DNA of 64,000 nt from Solirubrobacteraceae bacterium (GTDB lineage Bacteria; Actinomycetota; Thermoleophilia; Solirubrobacterales; Solirubrobacteraceae). Under the pieces are notes generated by a model. That model had not been told where the DNA came from. It worked only from the letters and a program-made list of their open reading frames with translations, and searched no databases. Of the stretch, positions 53,711 through 61,312 are shown one piece after another; positions within the stretch are counted from its first letter, which is position 1, and every line of letters starts with the position of its first letter. The DNA lies in assembly GCA_025449845.1 (NCBI GenBank), contig JANWIP010000020.1, positions 1 to 64,000 on the forward strand. Direction: 5' to 3'. The position numbers and the translations under genes are program-made.

Positions 53711-54791
53711 CGGCCTCGGGCCGTCGTTGAACCTGTAGCCCGGCCGACCGAACGGGTGGGTCGGGCCATCCGGCCGACTCCCGCTTTGTGACCAGCGGTC
53801 GGCTCGCGCGTCGGGCAATGAGCCAGTACGCCACCAGCCCTGCGGCTGCAAATGGAGCGGCACAGATCAACCCGCTCAGCAGATCGACGGTGCTAAGGCC
53901 GGTGCCGGTTGCCCGGTCCACCGCCGCGGGGCCGCCGAAGCTGAACACCGATGCGAGGAAAATGGCTGCGAACAACGCCGCGCCGACGAGCGAGACCGTG
54001 GCACGGGTGATACTGAGCGTGGCGAGCTTTGGCTGGACGCCGGTCTCCAGTTGCGCTACGCGAACGTCAAGCAGTTCGGGGCCCCCGATCGCCGCGACCC
54101 CCTCCAGCTCGCTCCAGTCCGGGCCACGGACGACCTTCAGCAGCGCGCCGACGAGGGGCCGGCGCCCACACGCTCTGAGTGCCCGACGGTCTGCGGCAAG
54201 CTCTCGGCCCGCGAGATAGCGGGCGCATAGAGCATCCAGCGCGGGCAATAAGAAGAGCGCGGCCGAGAGCGCCTGCACCAATACGACCTTCAACGGGTCG
54301 AGGTTGCATACGTGGTAGCGCTCGTGCTCAAGCACTGCCCGCAGCTCCTCATCCGAGACGCCTTGCAGGAGCCCTCGGCTGACCGCGACGCGGGGAGTCA
54401 GGACTCCGTAGGCGAAGGAGAACCGCTCGGGTGCATCAAGGAGCACCACGCGCCCACCCAACCCGACCTCTGATGCTCTAAGCGCCAGCTTGTCAGGCAG
54501 CTCAAGCGCCAGCCCGCGCACACGGCGCGCAAGCCCTTGGGAGGCGAGGATCTGACGCGCAATCGACCGGGCTCCGAACGCAAGGCCAACGGCTATCAGG
54601 ACGATGAAAAGGAGAACGGGCAGCATCGCGCCCCCGCTGCCCAAGAGTCCAGCGATCCCTCCGTGAGAAATCCGCGCGAGGACAAGCGGCACGAGCACGC
54701 TCCCCACAGCGCCACAGAGCACATACATACCCAGTAGCAGCGAGAGGGACATCAGGGCAGGGAAGCTGCGATTGGCGCTATCGAGCCTCAT
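53670..54791 (-). CDS. M56 (BlaR1-like) membrane metallopeptidase
   Basis: 373 residues. Two N-terminal membrane helices, a gluzincin site (RAVLEHERYHVCNLDPLKVV, HExxH) with the third ligand region YLAGRELAADRRALRACG, and two C-terminal helices. It lacks a penicillin-binding sensor domain. M56 proteins cleave the partner BlaI-type repressor on signal. The start overlaps the blaI-like stop by 4 bp. The last 40 residues look unusual because the gene end overlaps the ATC-hydrolase fragment. Confidence 0.83.
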   Translation of the reverse strand: MRLDSANRSFPALMSLSLLLGMYVLCGAVGSVLVPLVLARISHGGIAGLLGSGGAMLPVLLFIVLIAVGLAFGARSIARQILASQGLARRVRGLALELPDKLALRASEVGLGGRVVLLDAPERFSFAYGVLTPRVAVSRGLLQGVSDEELRAVLEHERYHVCNLDPLKVVLVQALSAALFLLPALDALCARYLAGRELAADRRALRACGRRPLVGALLKVVRGPDWSELEGVAAIGGPELLDVRVAQLETGVQPKLATLSITRATVSLVGAALFAAIFLASVFSFGGPAAVDRATGTGLSTVDLLSGLICAAPFAAAGLVAYWLIARRASRPLVTKRESAGWPDPPVRSAGLQVQRRPEADGALTEHGALPGR

Positions 54792-55165
54792 GCGTCCTCC
54801 GCGAGCAGATCACGCATACGGCGCAGCACATCGGGATCGGCGCGCGCCTCATCCACGAAATGAGCCACCGCCGCATCCCCGTAGGTGCGGATCACGTCGC
54901 GCACCGCAATCCCAGCGGCGTCTGCGGCCGTCGCCTCGTACACGTAGCTGCGGCGCTCACCCTGGCGCGTCAGGACGTTCTTTGCGGCGAGCCGGTTCAT
55001 CACCGTCATTACGGTCGTGTAGGCCAAAGGCTCGGGCCGCCGCTCGTTGAGTGCGTCCACGATCTCACGAACCGACACGGGCCGACTCGCGTCCCAGATC
55101 GCATCCATTACCTCGGACTCAAGGGGAGCAAACCCCCGGCTTGCGCTTCTCGGCCTTCCTGCCAC
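54788..55165 (-). CDS. BlaI/MecI/CopY-family repressor
   Basis: 125 residues: winged helix (FAPLESEVMDAIWDASRPVS; PLAYTTVMTVMNRLAAKNVL; GERRSYVYEAT) and a C-terminal dimerisation helix. It is paired with the M56 peptidase as in bla/mec systems. The 41-bp gap to the divergent P450-methyltransferase gene implies shared control. Confidence 0.9.
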   Translation of the reverse strand: MAGRPRSASRGFAPLESEVMDAIWDASRPVSVREIVDALNERRPEPLAYTTVMTVMNRLAAKNVLTRQGERRSYVYEATAADAAGIAVRDVIRTYGDAAVAHFVDEARADPDVLRRMRDLLAEDA

Positions 55166-55206
55166 GAGCGGGACTCTACTACATTCTCGTCGTGTATGCT
55201 CGGATT
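55166..55206. promoter_or_regulatory. Divergent promoter region with BlaI-like half-site
   Basis: The 41-bp gap contains CTACTACAT, like one half of BlaI operators, and TGTATG 9 bp further. A full symmetric operator is not evident. Confidence 0.35.
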
Positions 55207-57255
55207 ATGAGCCATCATGCCTACGGGCCGCTGCCGCCGGGTCCTCACGCCCCAGCATCCGTCAACACCGCTCGCCTCATCCAACGACCGTTGCAGTCGC
55301 TGCTCGGTTGGCGCGAGCGCTACGGAGACGTCTTCACCGTGCCGCTGCTCGTCTTTGGCGTGGGCGTCTACGTCTGCGATCCGAGCGCGATCCGCGAGAT
55401 GCTGACTGGCGAGCAATCCGATCTTCACGCCGGCGAGGCGAACGCTCCCCTGTCGGCGGTGCTCGGCGAACGCTCCCTCCTGACCCTCGACGGACGCGAG
55501 CACCTGCGCCAGCGAAAGCTGTTGCTACCGCCGTTTCAAGGAGCGGCCATCCAGAACTTCTGCACGGTCATCCGCGATGTCGCCGCAGCCGACATCGGCA
55601 GCTGGAGGGAGGGCGAGCGTTTCCTCATGCGCGAGCGGATGCGGGCGCTCACCTTCGAGGTGATCGTCCGTGCCGTCTTCGGAGTGACTGACAGAGACCG
55701 CATCAAGCGGCTACGTAGCACCCTGGTCTCCGTGCTCGACATGCAGGCCGTTCTCTTTCTGCCGGACATGCTGCGCCGCGATCTCGGTCGCTTTAGCCCG
55801 TGGGGCCAGTTTCAACGTCGCTTGCGGGCAGCGGACGCACTGATCTACGAGGAGATCGCCCTTCGTCGCTCCGAGCCGAACCTTGAGGACCGCACCGATG
55901 TTCTCTCGTTGCTGCTGCGCGCCCGCGACGAGAACGACCAGCCGATGACCGATGTCGAGCTTCGTGACGAGCTGATGACAATGCTGCTTGCCGGTCACGA
56001 GACGACTGCTACCGGCCTCGCTTTCGCCTTCGACCTGTTGCTGCGCAATCCCCGCGTGCTTCACCGCTTGCGAGAAGAACTGCTCGCCGACGACGACACC
56101 TACCTCGATGCCGTTGTGAGCGAGACGCTGCGACTGCGGCCGGTGATCGACGCCAACGCTCGCACGCTCACCAAGCCCCGCACGATCGGCGGCTGGGACC
56201 TCCCAGCCGGTATCCGTGTCTACCCGGCGATTGCCGTCGTTCATCTGCGCGAGGATCTCTACCCGCAGCCCCACGAGTTCCGTCCAGAGCGGTTCATCGA
56301 CGGCGAAGCGGAGTCCTACGCTTGGCTGCCGTTTGGTGGCGGCATCCGTCGCTGCATCGGTGCGTCGCTCGCCCAGGCCGAGATGGCGGAGGTGATCCGC
56401 ACCGTCGTCTCAAGCGTCGACCTCCAACCGACACGGCCCGATCCCGAATCCGTGGTCATGCGCGGGATCACGCTCGTCCCACAGCACGGTACGCCGGTCG
56501 TCGTGGGACGCATCGACGGGAAGCAGTCACGGACTGTCATTGGGGAGTACCCCAACCGCAGGCCGCTGGGAGAGATCGTCAAGGGCTACGACCGAGTTGC
56601 CCGGCTCTACAGCACCTTGGAGCCCCTTTATCTGATCTTCCCTCCTGCCCGACGCAAGGCGGTCGCAGCACTCAATCTGAAAGCCGGCGACGTAGTTCTT
56701 GAGATCGGAGCCGGCACCGGGCGCAACCTTCCCTACTTGATCGACGCGGTTGGCCCGACTGGAACCGTCATCGCTGTCGATGCCTCCGAGGGGATGCTGG
56801 CCGAGGCACGCAAGCTCACCGAGCGCCACGGCTGGTCAAATGTTCAGCTGCTCCGCCAGGACGCCGCCCAATTACAACTCGATCGAGACGTCAATGCTGT
56901 GCTTTTCAGCCTCAGCTACTCAGTCATACCCGAACCCGGTCCCGCGCTGGCAAGGGCCTGGAAGCTGTTGCGTCCAGCCGCTCGGCTCGTCGTGATGGAC
57001 ATGGGACTAACCGACTCCAGACACCGTCGCGCGCTTGGCCTGATCGCCCGCCTTCTGGAGAAGCTCGCGCCAGGCGACCCCTACTCCCGCCCGTGGGACG
57101 ATCTCGCCATCTATGGGCCAGTAGCAACTGAGCGCTTCCTGCTTGGCCTCTACTACCTCTGCATACTCGAAAAGGTTGCGAGCGATGAACCCACCCCAGC
57201 ACGCAGCCGCTGCCTGCGATTCTACGCCTCCAAGCCCAAGCGTTCCTCGAGATAG
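55207..57255 (+). CDS. Cytochrome P450 - SAM methyltransferase fusion
   Basis: 682 residues. Residues 1 to about 435 form a P450: MLLAGHETTATGLAFAFDLL (I-helix), ETLRLR, HEFRPERFIDGE, heme loop FGGGIRRCIGASLAQAEMAE with Cys near residue 383. After a short linker (GKQSRTVIGEYPNRRPLGEI) comes a complete class I methyltransferase: VVLEIGAGTGRNLPYLIDAV (motif I), GTVIAVDASEGMLAEARKL, VNAVLFSLSYSVIPEPGPAL. The start is the ATG at 55207; the frame extends to 55051 inside blaI. The P450 part closely resembles the stand-alone P450 at 33058. The enzyme may hydroxylate and then methylate one substrate. It is divergent from blaI/M56. Confidence 0.9.
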   Translation: MSHHAYGPLPPGPHAPASVNTARLIQRPLQSLLGWRERYGDVFTVPLLVFGVGVYVCDPSAIREMLTGEQSDLHAGEANAPLSAVLGERSLLTLDGREHLRQRKLLLPPFQGAAIQNFCTVIRDVAAADIGSWREGERFLMRERMRALTFEVIVRAVFGVTDRDRIKRLRSTLVSVLDMQAVLFLPDMLRRDLGRFSPWGQFQRRLRAADALIYEEIALRRSEPNLEDRTDVLSLLLRARDENDQPMTDVELRDELMTMLLAGHETTATGLAFAFDLLLRNPRVLHRLREELLADDDTYLDAVVSETLRLRPVIDANARTLTKPRTIGGWDLPAGIRVYPAIAVVHLREDLYPQPHEFRPERFIDGEAESYAWLPFGGGIRRCIGASLAQAEMAEVIRTVVSSVDLQPTRPDPESVVMRGITLVPQHGTPVVVGRIDGKQSRTVIGEYPNRRPLGEIVKGYDRVARLYSTLEPLYLIFPPARRKAVAALNLKAGDVVLEIGAGTGRNLPYLIDAVGPTGTVIAVDASEGMLAEARKLTERHGWSNVQLLRQDAAQLQLDRDVNAVLFSLSYSVIPEPGPALARAWKLLRPAARLVVMDMGLTDSRHRRALGLIARLLEKLAPGDPYSRPWDDLAIYGPVATERFLLGLYYLCILEKVASDEPTPARSRCLRFYASKPKRSSR

Positions 57256-57321
57256 ACGAGCTGGTCTGCGTCAAGGACGCAGCGCGCCTCTCAACGCACA
57301 TCGGAAGAGTCGGGCGAGCGT

Positions 57322-57346
57322 CCGCTTGCAGTTATTTTGCAAGCGG
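57322..57346 (+). terminator. Hairpin terminator after the P450 fusion gene
   Basis: Perfect 9-bp stem CCGCTTGCA / TGCAAGCGG with loop GTTATTT, 66 bp after the stop. Confidence 0.65.
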
Positions 57347-57458
57347 CTAGTCCTCGTAGCGGGAGATACCGTCTGATTTTGAGCGGGTCCGTGTGTTTAT
57401 GATTCACGGACGGGATCGCGGTCCCAAACCCAACACGGCCAAACCCAGCCGAGGCCGA

Positions 57459-57505
57459 TGGCGAGACCCGGACTCGAACCGGGGACACCACGATTTTCAG
57501 TCGCG
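57459..57505 (-). mobile_element. 3' part of a tRNA-Phe(GAA) gene, probable island attachment site
   Basis: On the minus strand: anticodon stem CGCGA, loop CTGAAAA (anticodon GAA), TCGTG, variable GTGTC, T-arm CCCGG-TTCGAGT-CCGGG, acceptor TCTCGCC and discriminator A. The matching 5' acceptor GGCGAGA and a D-arm are absent upstream. Such 3' tRNA halves are left by integrases at the distal end of islands. Orientation puts the island to the right, with the intact tRNA-Phe expected beyond the window. Confidence 0.65.
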
Positions 57506-57664
57506 TCGGGACCCACTCTCCCGCTCGCTCCAGGTACCCTCGTGGGGGCCTTCCGGGGCATCATGCCGGAGCCCATTCCATAGCCATTTTTGGCTTAGGC
57601 AAGCGGAAATTCACAGCCAACGGACTCTCGGTCGGCGGCCGTCGCGGCCAGCTTCGCTGATAGC

Positions 57665-57694
57665 GCGGATACTCGCGGATGCTTGCGGATACAC
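57665..57694. repeat. Three 10-bp direct repeats
   Basis: GCGGATACTC, GCGGATGCTT and GCGGATACAC follow each other with exact 10-bp spacing (57665, 57675, 57685), as in arm-type integrase or iteron sites. Confidence 0.7.
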
Positions 57695-57696
57695 GG

Positions 57697-57734
57697 GGGT
57701 TTTGGCCGAAAACGGCGGACTTCGGCCAAAACCC
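57697..57734. repeat. 14-bp perfect inverted repeat
   Basis: GGGTTTTGGCCGAA (57697-57710) and TTCGGCCAAAACCC (57721-57734) around a 10-nt loop, next to the direct repeats. Confidence 0.8.
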
Positions 57735-57903
57735 TACGGGGCCGACAGGGGGGCTCCGCTGGCGGCGGACCAATCGGGACGATGTTCGGATACGTCGGGA
57801 TGCGCCCACTGGATCGCGAGAGCCAGCGCTTTGACCCAGGATCCCATCAGGCGCTGCCATTATGCCGCCAGAAAGGGTTGCAGTTGTTCTGACTCGACAT
57901 GCC

Positions 57904-59085
57904 TCAGAAGGCGACAATGAAGCGTGGGGCGAAGGGTCGGCTGGTGGGTCGGACGGCGGCGATACGGTCGATGCGGTAAGTACGCGTTTCGCCCTGGCCG
58001 TTGACGGCGAGCAGAACGATGTCGCCCGACCGGGTGCGGCGGAACTCGTAGGGCTCGACCAGCCGGCGTCCGGGATGCCCCTCGGCAGGTTGGTAGTCGA
58101 TCTCTACCTTCAGGCGGTTGGCGCCCGCATAGCGGATCAACTCCAGCGGCGCACCCCGTCGCCAGGACGCGATCGCGTGTGGGGGCCGCCAGGTGTCGAG
58201 CTGTTCTCTGGAGGGCACACGGCTGAGCCTGCTGCGGGGCAGTGTGCCGGCGAGCCAAGCAAACACTTCCTCGAGCGTCTCCCAGAACATCTCGAACGGC
58301 GGAAGTGGTCGCGGCAGCTGGTGGCCAAGCATGTTCTCCCACTCGCGCTCGATCTCCTGGGCGTGGGGCGAGGCGCGGATCGAGTCCGCGTCGGGCACCG
58401 CGACGCCGGCGTGCGCGCACTTGGCGCCGAGGACCGTTCGCACTCGCTCGGCCCGGCCGATCAGGTCGGGGTGGCGGTGCATGTGCACGACGTCGTAGAG
58501 GTCGCGCGGGCGGCAGCGGGTGGCAAGCGCTCGTGTCTTCTCGGCGAGCAGCTCAGTCGGCGAGTAGCACAGAACACCGCCCCCCGGGAGCGGCTGGTCG
58601 CTGTATGAGTGCACGACCCTTCTCCGCAGTGGCCGCTCGACGAGTACCTCATCGCTGGTCAGGTCGAGCTTGAGCTTTGGCAGCGTCCCGCGTGGGGCGT
58701 TCGGCCCACGGTAGGCGATGCGCGCCTGCGTCGTCGGTAGGCCGCGCAGGTTTCGCCGCCGCGCGAACGTGTCCTGCTCGATCTCGAACTCGACCCCCGT
58801 CTCGCGCGCGAGCCAGGTGGAGATCCCCTTAAAGACCTCGACCAACTCGGCGGGCTCCTCCGGGCCGCCGTCGACGACGGTGAAGTCGAGATCCTCGGAA
58901 AAGCGGTAGGTCTCGTAGTAGCACTTTCGCAGGCACGTGCCGCCCTTGAAGACCCAGGTGTCCGCAAGCGCCGACTCGGCCGCGATCGCAGCAAGCACCC
59001 AGCCGAGCACATAGTCCTTCTCGATCACGCCGACATCGAGCTGCCACTCGCCGCGGAGTCGCATGAGCTCCTGCTTGGCGATCAC
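57904..59085 (-). CDS. AbiEii-type nucleotidyltransferase toxin with C-terminal WYL-like domain
   Basis: 393 residues. The nucleotidyltransferase core shows VIEKDYVLGWVLAAI, TWVFKGGTCLRKCYYETYRF and SEDLDFTVVDGG (GG-T and D-x-D of DUF1814), then PKLKLDLTSDEVLVERPL and LAEKTRALATRCRPRDLYDV. AbiEii toxins act on tRNA or GTP. After residue 310 comes an extra domain (LKVEIDYQPAEGHPGRRLVE; PYEFRRTRSG; RTYRIDRIAAVR) with the layout of a WYL sensor. The start is the GTG at 59085 with CAGGAG upstream, overlapping the antitoxin stop (GTGA); the frame runs on to 59205 inside abiEi. Confidence 0.85.
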   Translation of the reverse strand: MIAKQELMRLRGEWQLDVGVIEKDYVLGWVLAAIAAESALADTWVFKGGTCLRKCYYETYRFSEDLDFTVVDGGPEEPAELVEVFKGISTWLARETGVEFEIEQDTFARRRNLRGLPTTQARIAYRGPNAPRGTLPKLKLDLTSDEVLVERPLRRRVVHSYSDQPLPGGGVLCYSPTELLAEKTRALATRCRPRDLYDVVHMHRHPDLIGRAERVRTVLGAKCAHAGVAVPDADSIRASPHAQEIEREWENMLGHQLPRPLPPFEMFWETLEEVFAWLAGTLPRSRLSRVPSREQLDTWRPPHAIASWRRGAPLELIRYAGANRLKVEIDYQPAEGHPGRRLVEPYEFRRTRSGDIVLLAVNGQGETRTYRIDRIAAVRPTSRPFAPRFIVAF

Positions 59086-59915
59086 GACGGCTCCTGGGGC
59101 TCCACGATGACGTTGGCTCGCAGTCGCCACCCTGGCACGCGCGGACCCGTGCGGGGGCCGTCGGGGTCGAGCAGCGAGATGCCACTCGAGAGGCCCGCGC
59201 GGCACGCGGCGATCAGCTCAGGCTCGCCCCAGCCCTGCGATTCCAGGAGGTAGCCCAAGCGCTTCAGGACAGCGCGGTTGCCGAGCCGCAGCGCGTACTG
59301 CACAAGGCGCTCACCCTCGTGGTCGTCGAGATACGCCTGCAGGATCTCCGCGGCGTGCCGGATGCCACCACCGACCCGCGGGGCATCGAGGATCTCAACG
59401 ACCGTCCGCGCGGGGTCGGCGAACAGCAGCCGCACCTCCTCCCGCCACACCAACTCCAACCCCCACTCGAGTGCGTCCTCGGTGGTATGCATCAGCAGAT
59501 ACTCCGCATCCAGCAGGCTGGCCGTCGATGCGCGCACGCGCTGTGTGGTCTTCACGATCGTCGTGCGAAAGACCTGCTCGGTCAGACCCCAATGGTGCGC
59601 CGCCGTGAACCCGCTGAAGTAGCACGGCGACCACACCGCGCTCGCTAGTACCAGCGCATCCTGCGACCAGCTCTGCGGCGGCGCCTCGACCGGCACGGCG
59701 ATATACAGGCCCCGCCGCACCCGACGCAGCCACCCCTGCTCAGCCCAATGCGCGAGCTTGCGCGCCGCAACCTTGGCATCCACGCCCAACACGCGTGCGA
59801 CGAGCTCCGGGGAGACAAACCGACGATCCTCAAGCACGGCCGACAACTCGGCACGCCCCACCCCTGAGATTCCACGCCCATTTTGTAACATCAGAAAGCC
59901 AGTAGTTTGGTCCAC
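59082..59915 (-). CDS. AbiEi-family antitoxin / transcriptional regulator
   Basis: 277 residues: N-terminal winged helix (FVSPELVARVLGVDAKVAAR; LAHWAEQGWLRRVRRGLYIA) and the AbiEi C-terminal region (SPCYFSGFTAAHHWGLTEQV; TTIVKTTQRVRAS; DPARTVVEILDAPRVGGGIR). AbiEi represses its promoter and neutralises AbiEii. GTG start at 59915. Placed 4 bp overlapping before the toxin, as in classical AbiE. Confidence 0.88.
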   Translation of the reverse strand: MDQTTGFLMLQNGRGISGVGRAELSAVLEDRRFVSPELVARVLGVDAKVAARKLAHWAEQGWLRRVRRGLYIAVPVEAPPQSWSQDALVLASAVWSPCYFSGFTAAHHWGLTEQVFRTTIVKTTQRVRASTASLLDAEYLLMHTTEDALEWGLELVWREEVRLLFADPARTVVEILDAPRVGGGIRHAAEILQAYLDDHEGERLVQYALRLGNRAVLKRLGYLLESQGWGEPELIAACRAGLSSGISLLDPDGPRTGPRVPGWRLRANVIVEPQEPS

Positions 59916-59987
59916 ATTGAATCTAGCGGTCCCATGATAGCCGATATCTAGATAGCGTCACACCAGAACCTTCGTTTACAAAGGAAC

Positions 59988-60003
59988 TAGCGGCTCACCG
60001 CTA
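59988..60003. terminator. Small hairpin between CBASS and AbiE operons
   Basis: TAGCGG-CTCA-CCGCTA, 6-bp stem, between the end of the CBASS operon and abiEi; possible weak terminator. Confidence 0.4.
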
Positions 60004-60085
60004 TCCCACCTTGTAGGTCGTCCCTTCGGTCTTGCCGGGCCAGCCGAACTCTTTATCAGGGTCGGCCGCCGCAGCACCGTCCTAA

Positions 60086-61312
60086 TCAGGCTCCAGGGTG
60101 CAGGAGCGCAGCTCGCTGGTAGCGGCCGATGGCGTCGTCCGGGATGTGCTCGTATGTCTGGATCGGCCCAAGCCCGTTGAGCAGCTGGCCGACTAGCATC
60201 GCGAACCCGGCAGGGCCGGCGATGAAGAGATGTATCCGGCGGATGTCGCGCCATCGCGTCCTCGCCGTCTTGATCGCGTCGACCAGCCTCAAGGCCGCGT
60301 CGGCAGCCTCGCCGGGGCTGCGCAGCGTGACCTGGGCGCCGCCTGTGCCGCGCAGCCGCACATAGCCACGGAACTCGGGCACCTCGCCGCGGCTCTCCCG
60401 CAGCGCCTCCTCGGCATCGTGGTTGATCGACACGAGCACGGCAATGTCCTCTGAAGAAGCGGTGACCTCGCGAGTGTCGATCTCGACTTGCGCGTCCTCG
60501 CGCTCCGCCGCGAATGACCACACCTCGTCCGGGACGCCTCCCCGTCGCTGACGCCACCGCAGCTCAGGGCCGCCCGGAGCGAGAAAGGCGGCGCCGAGCG
60601 CAAGGGCGGCGGGTAGCGCGCAGCGCCCTTCGGCCTCGACGGGCGTGCCGGGTGCTAGCTCGCGCACGGTGGCAGCGACGAGACCGACCGCTGGTAGTAG
60701 GAGGTTGCGCCATGCGGCAGCGCTCGCGCAGCGTCCATCGAAGCGCTCGAACCAGTCGAGGGCCAGCGCCACTTCTGTAGTGCGCGGAGCACGCTCGCGC
60801 GTGTGGAGGCAAAGGCGCAGGGTGTCGCCATCTGCTAGCGCGCTGGCGATGGCCTTCACGCGCTCGCGCAGCACCAGCTCGGCGATCTCGGCGGCCCCCG
60901 CCTCGTCGATGGGACTTGAGGCCGTACGGGCGAGGTTCCACGCGCCTAGATCCTCGATCCCGAGATGACGACTGGCGATCTCACCGGCTTCGGCATAGTC
61001 GAGTCCGCCCGCGGCGACCGGCCGCACGAAGAAGCCCTTGCCGGCTCGCTTGCGCTCGATGATCGCCGGAAGCTCGACCTTGCGGATGATGTCCGAGTCC
61101 TCCACGTCCGGTGTTATCCAGGCGAGCGCGCACGCTGTCGCACCGTCGCCGATTACCCTCCGCAGCTCTTCGACAGTCGGCTCGGAGCCCAGGTCGGTGA
61201 CGTCCTGCCATGTGGGCACGCCGACGTCGTGTAGTGCCAGCACCAGCAGCCTCGCTTCACCCGTGCGCTCGCGCCGATAGCTGACGAAACATCTGCCTGT
61301 CGGGTCAGTCAT
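60086..61312 (-). CDS. TIR-SAVED CBASS effector
   Basis: 408 residues. N-terminal TIR domain: RCFVSYRRERTGEARLLVLA, DVGVPTWQDVTDLG, ALAWITPDVEDSDIIRKVEL (the Glu of RKVEL is a candidate catalytic residue). The C-terminal SAVED domain has VEIDTREVTASSEDIAVLVS, VRLRGTGGAQVT and the final IHLFIAGPAGFAMLVGQLLN. Known TIR-SAVED proteins bind a cyclic oligonucleotide, form filaments and hydrolyse NAD+. The start is the ATG at 61312, overlapping the TRIP13-like stop by 8 bp; the frame to 61402 is antisense-like extension. Last gene of the CBASS operon. Confidence 0.88.
   Translation of the reverse strand: MTDPTGRCFVSYRRERTGEARLLVLALHDVGVPTWQDVTDLGSEPTVEELRRVIGDGATACALAWITPDVEDSDIIRKVELPAIIERKRAGKGFFVRPVAAGGLDYAEAGEIASRHLGIEDLGAWNLARTASSPIDEAGAAEIAELVLRERVKAIASALADGDTLRLCLHTRERAPRTTEVALALDWFERFDGRCASAAAWRNLLLPAVGLVAATVRELAPGTPVEAEGRCALPAALALGAAFLAPGGPELRWRQRRGGVPDEVWSFAAEREDAQVEIDTREVTASSEDIAVLVSINHDAEEALRESRGEVPEFRGYVRLRGTGGAQVTLRSPGEAADAALRLVDAIKTARTRWRDIRRIHLFIAGPAGFAMLVGQLLNGLGPIQTYEHIPDDAIGRYQRAALLHPGA

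Larger units (their letters stand above)
57256..57903. other. Gene-free island boundary
   Basis: About 650 bp hold a terminator, a small inverted repeat (GTCCGTG / CACGGAC near 57390-57415), the tRNA-Phe fragment, three 10-bp repeats and a 14-bp hairpin. No protein gene is supported. Confidence 0.6.

Noticed and set aside
55166-55206. A full symmetric BlaI operator
   Set aside because: Only one half-site is convincing; the second element is too far away for the known TACA-TGTA spacing.
57561-57917. A 118-codon minus-strand frame at the island edge
   Set aside because: It runs through the repeats and hairpin, is Arg/Pro/Ser-rich and overlaps the end of the toxin gene in another frame.
60004-60085. 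A short in-frame stretch PDKEFGWPGKTEGTTYKVG on the minus strand after the TIR-SAVED stop
   Set aside because: It looks protein-like but is preceded by a stop codon and has no start; at most a decayed gene end.
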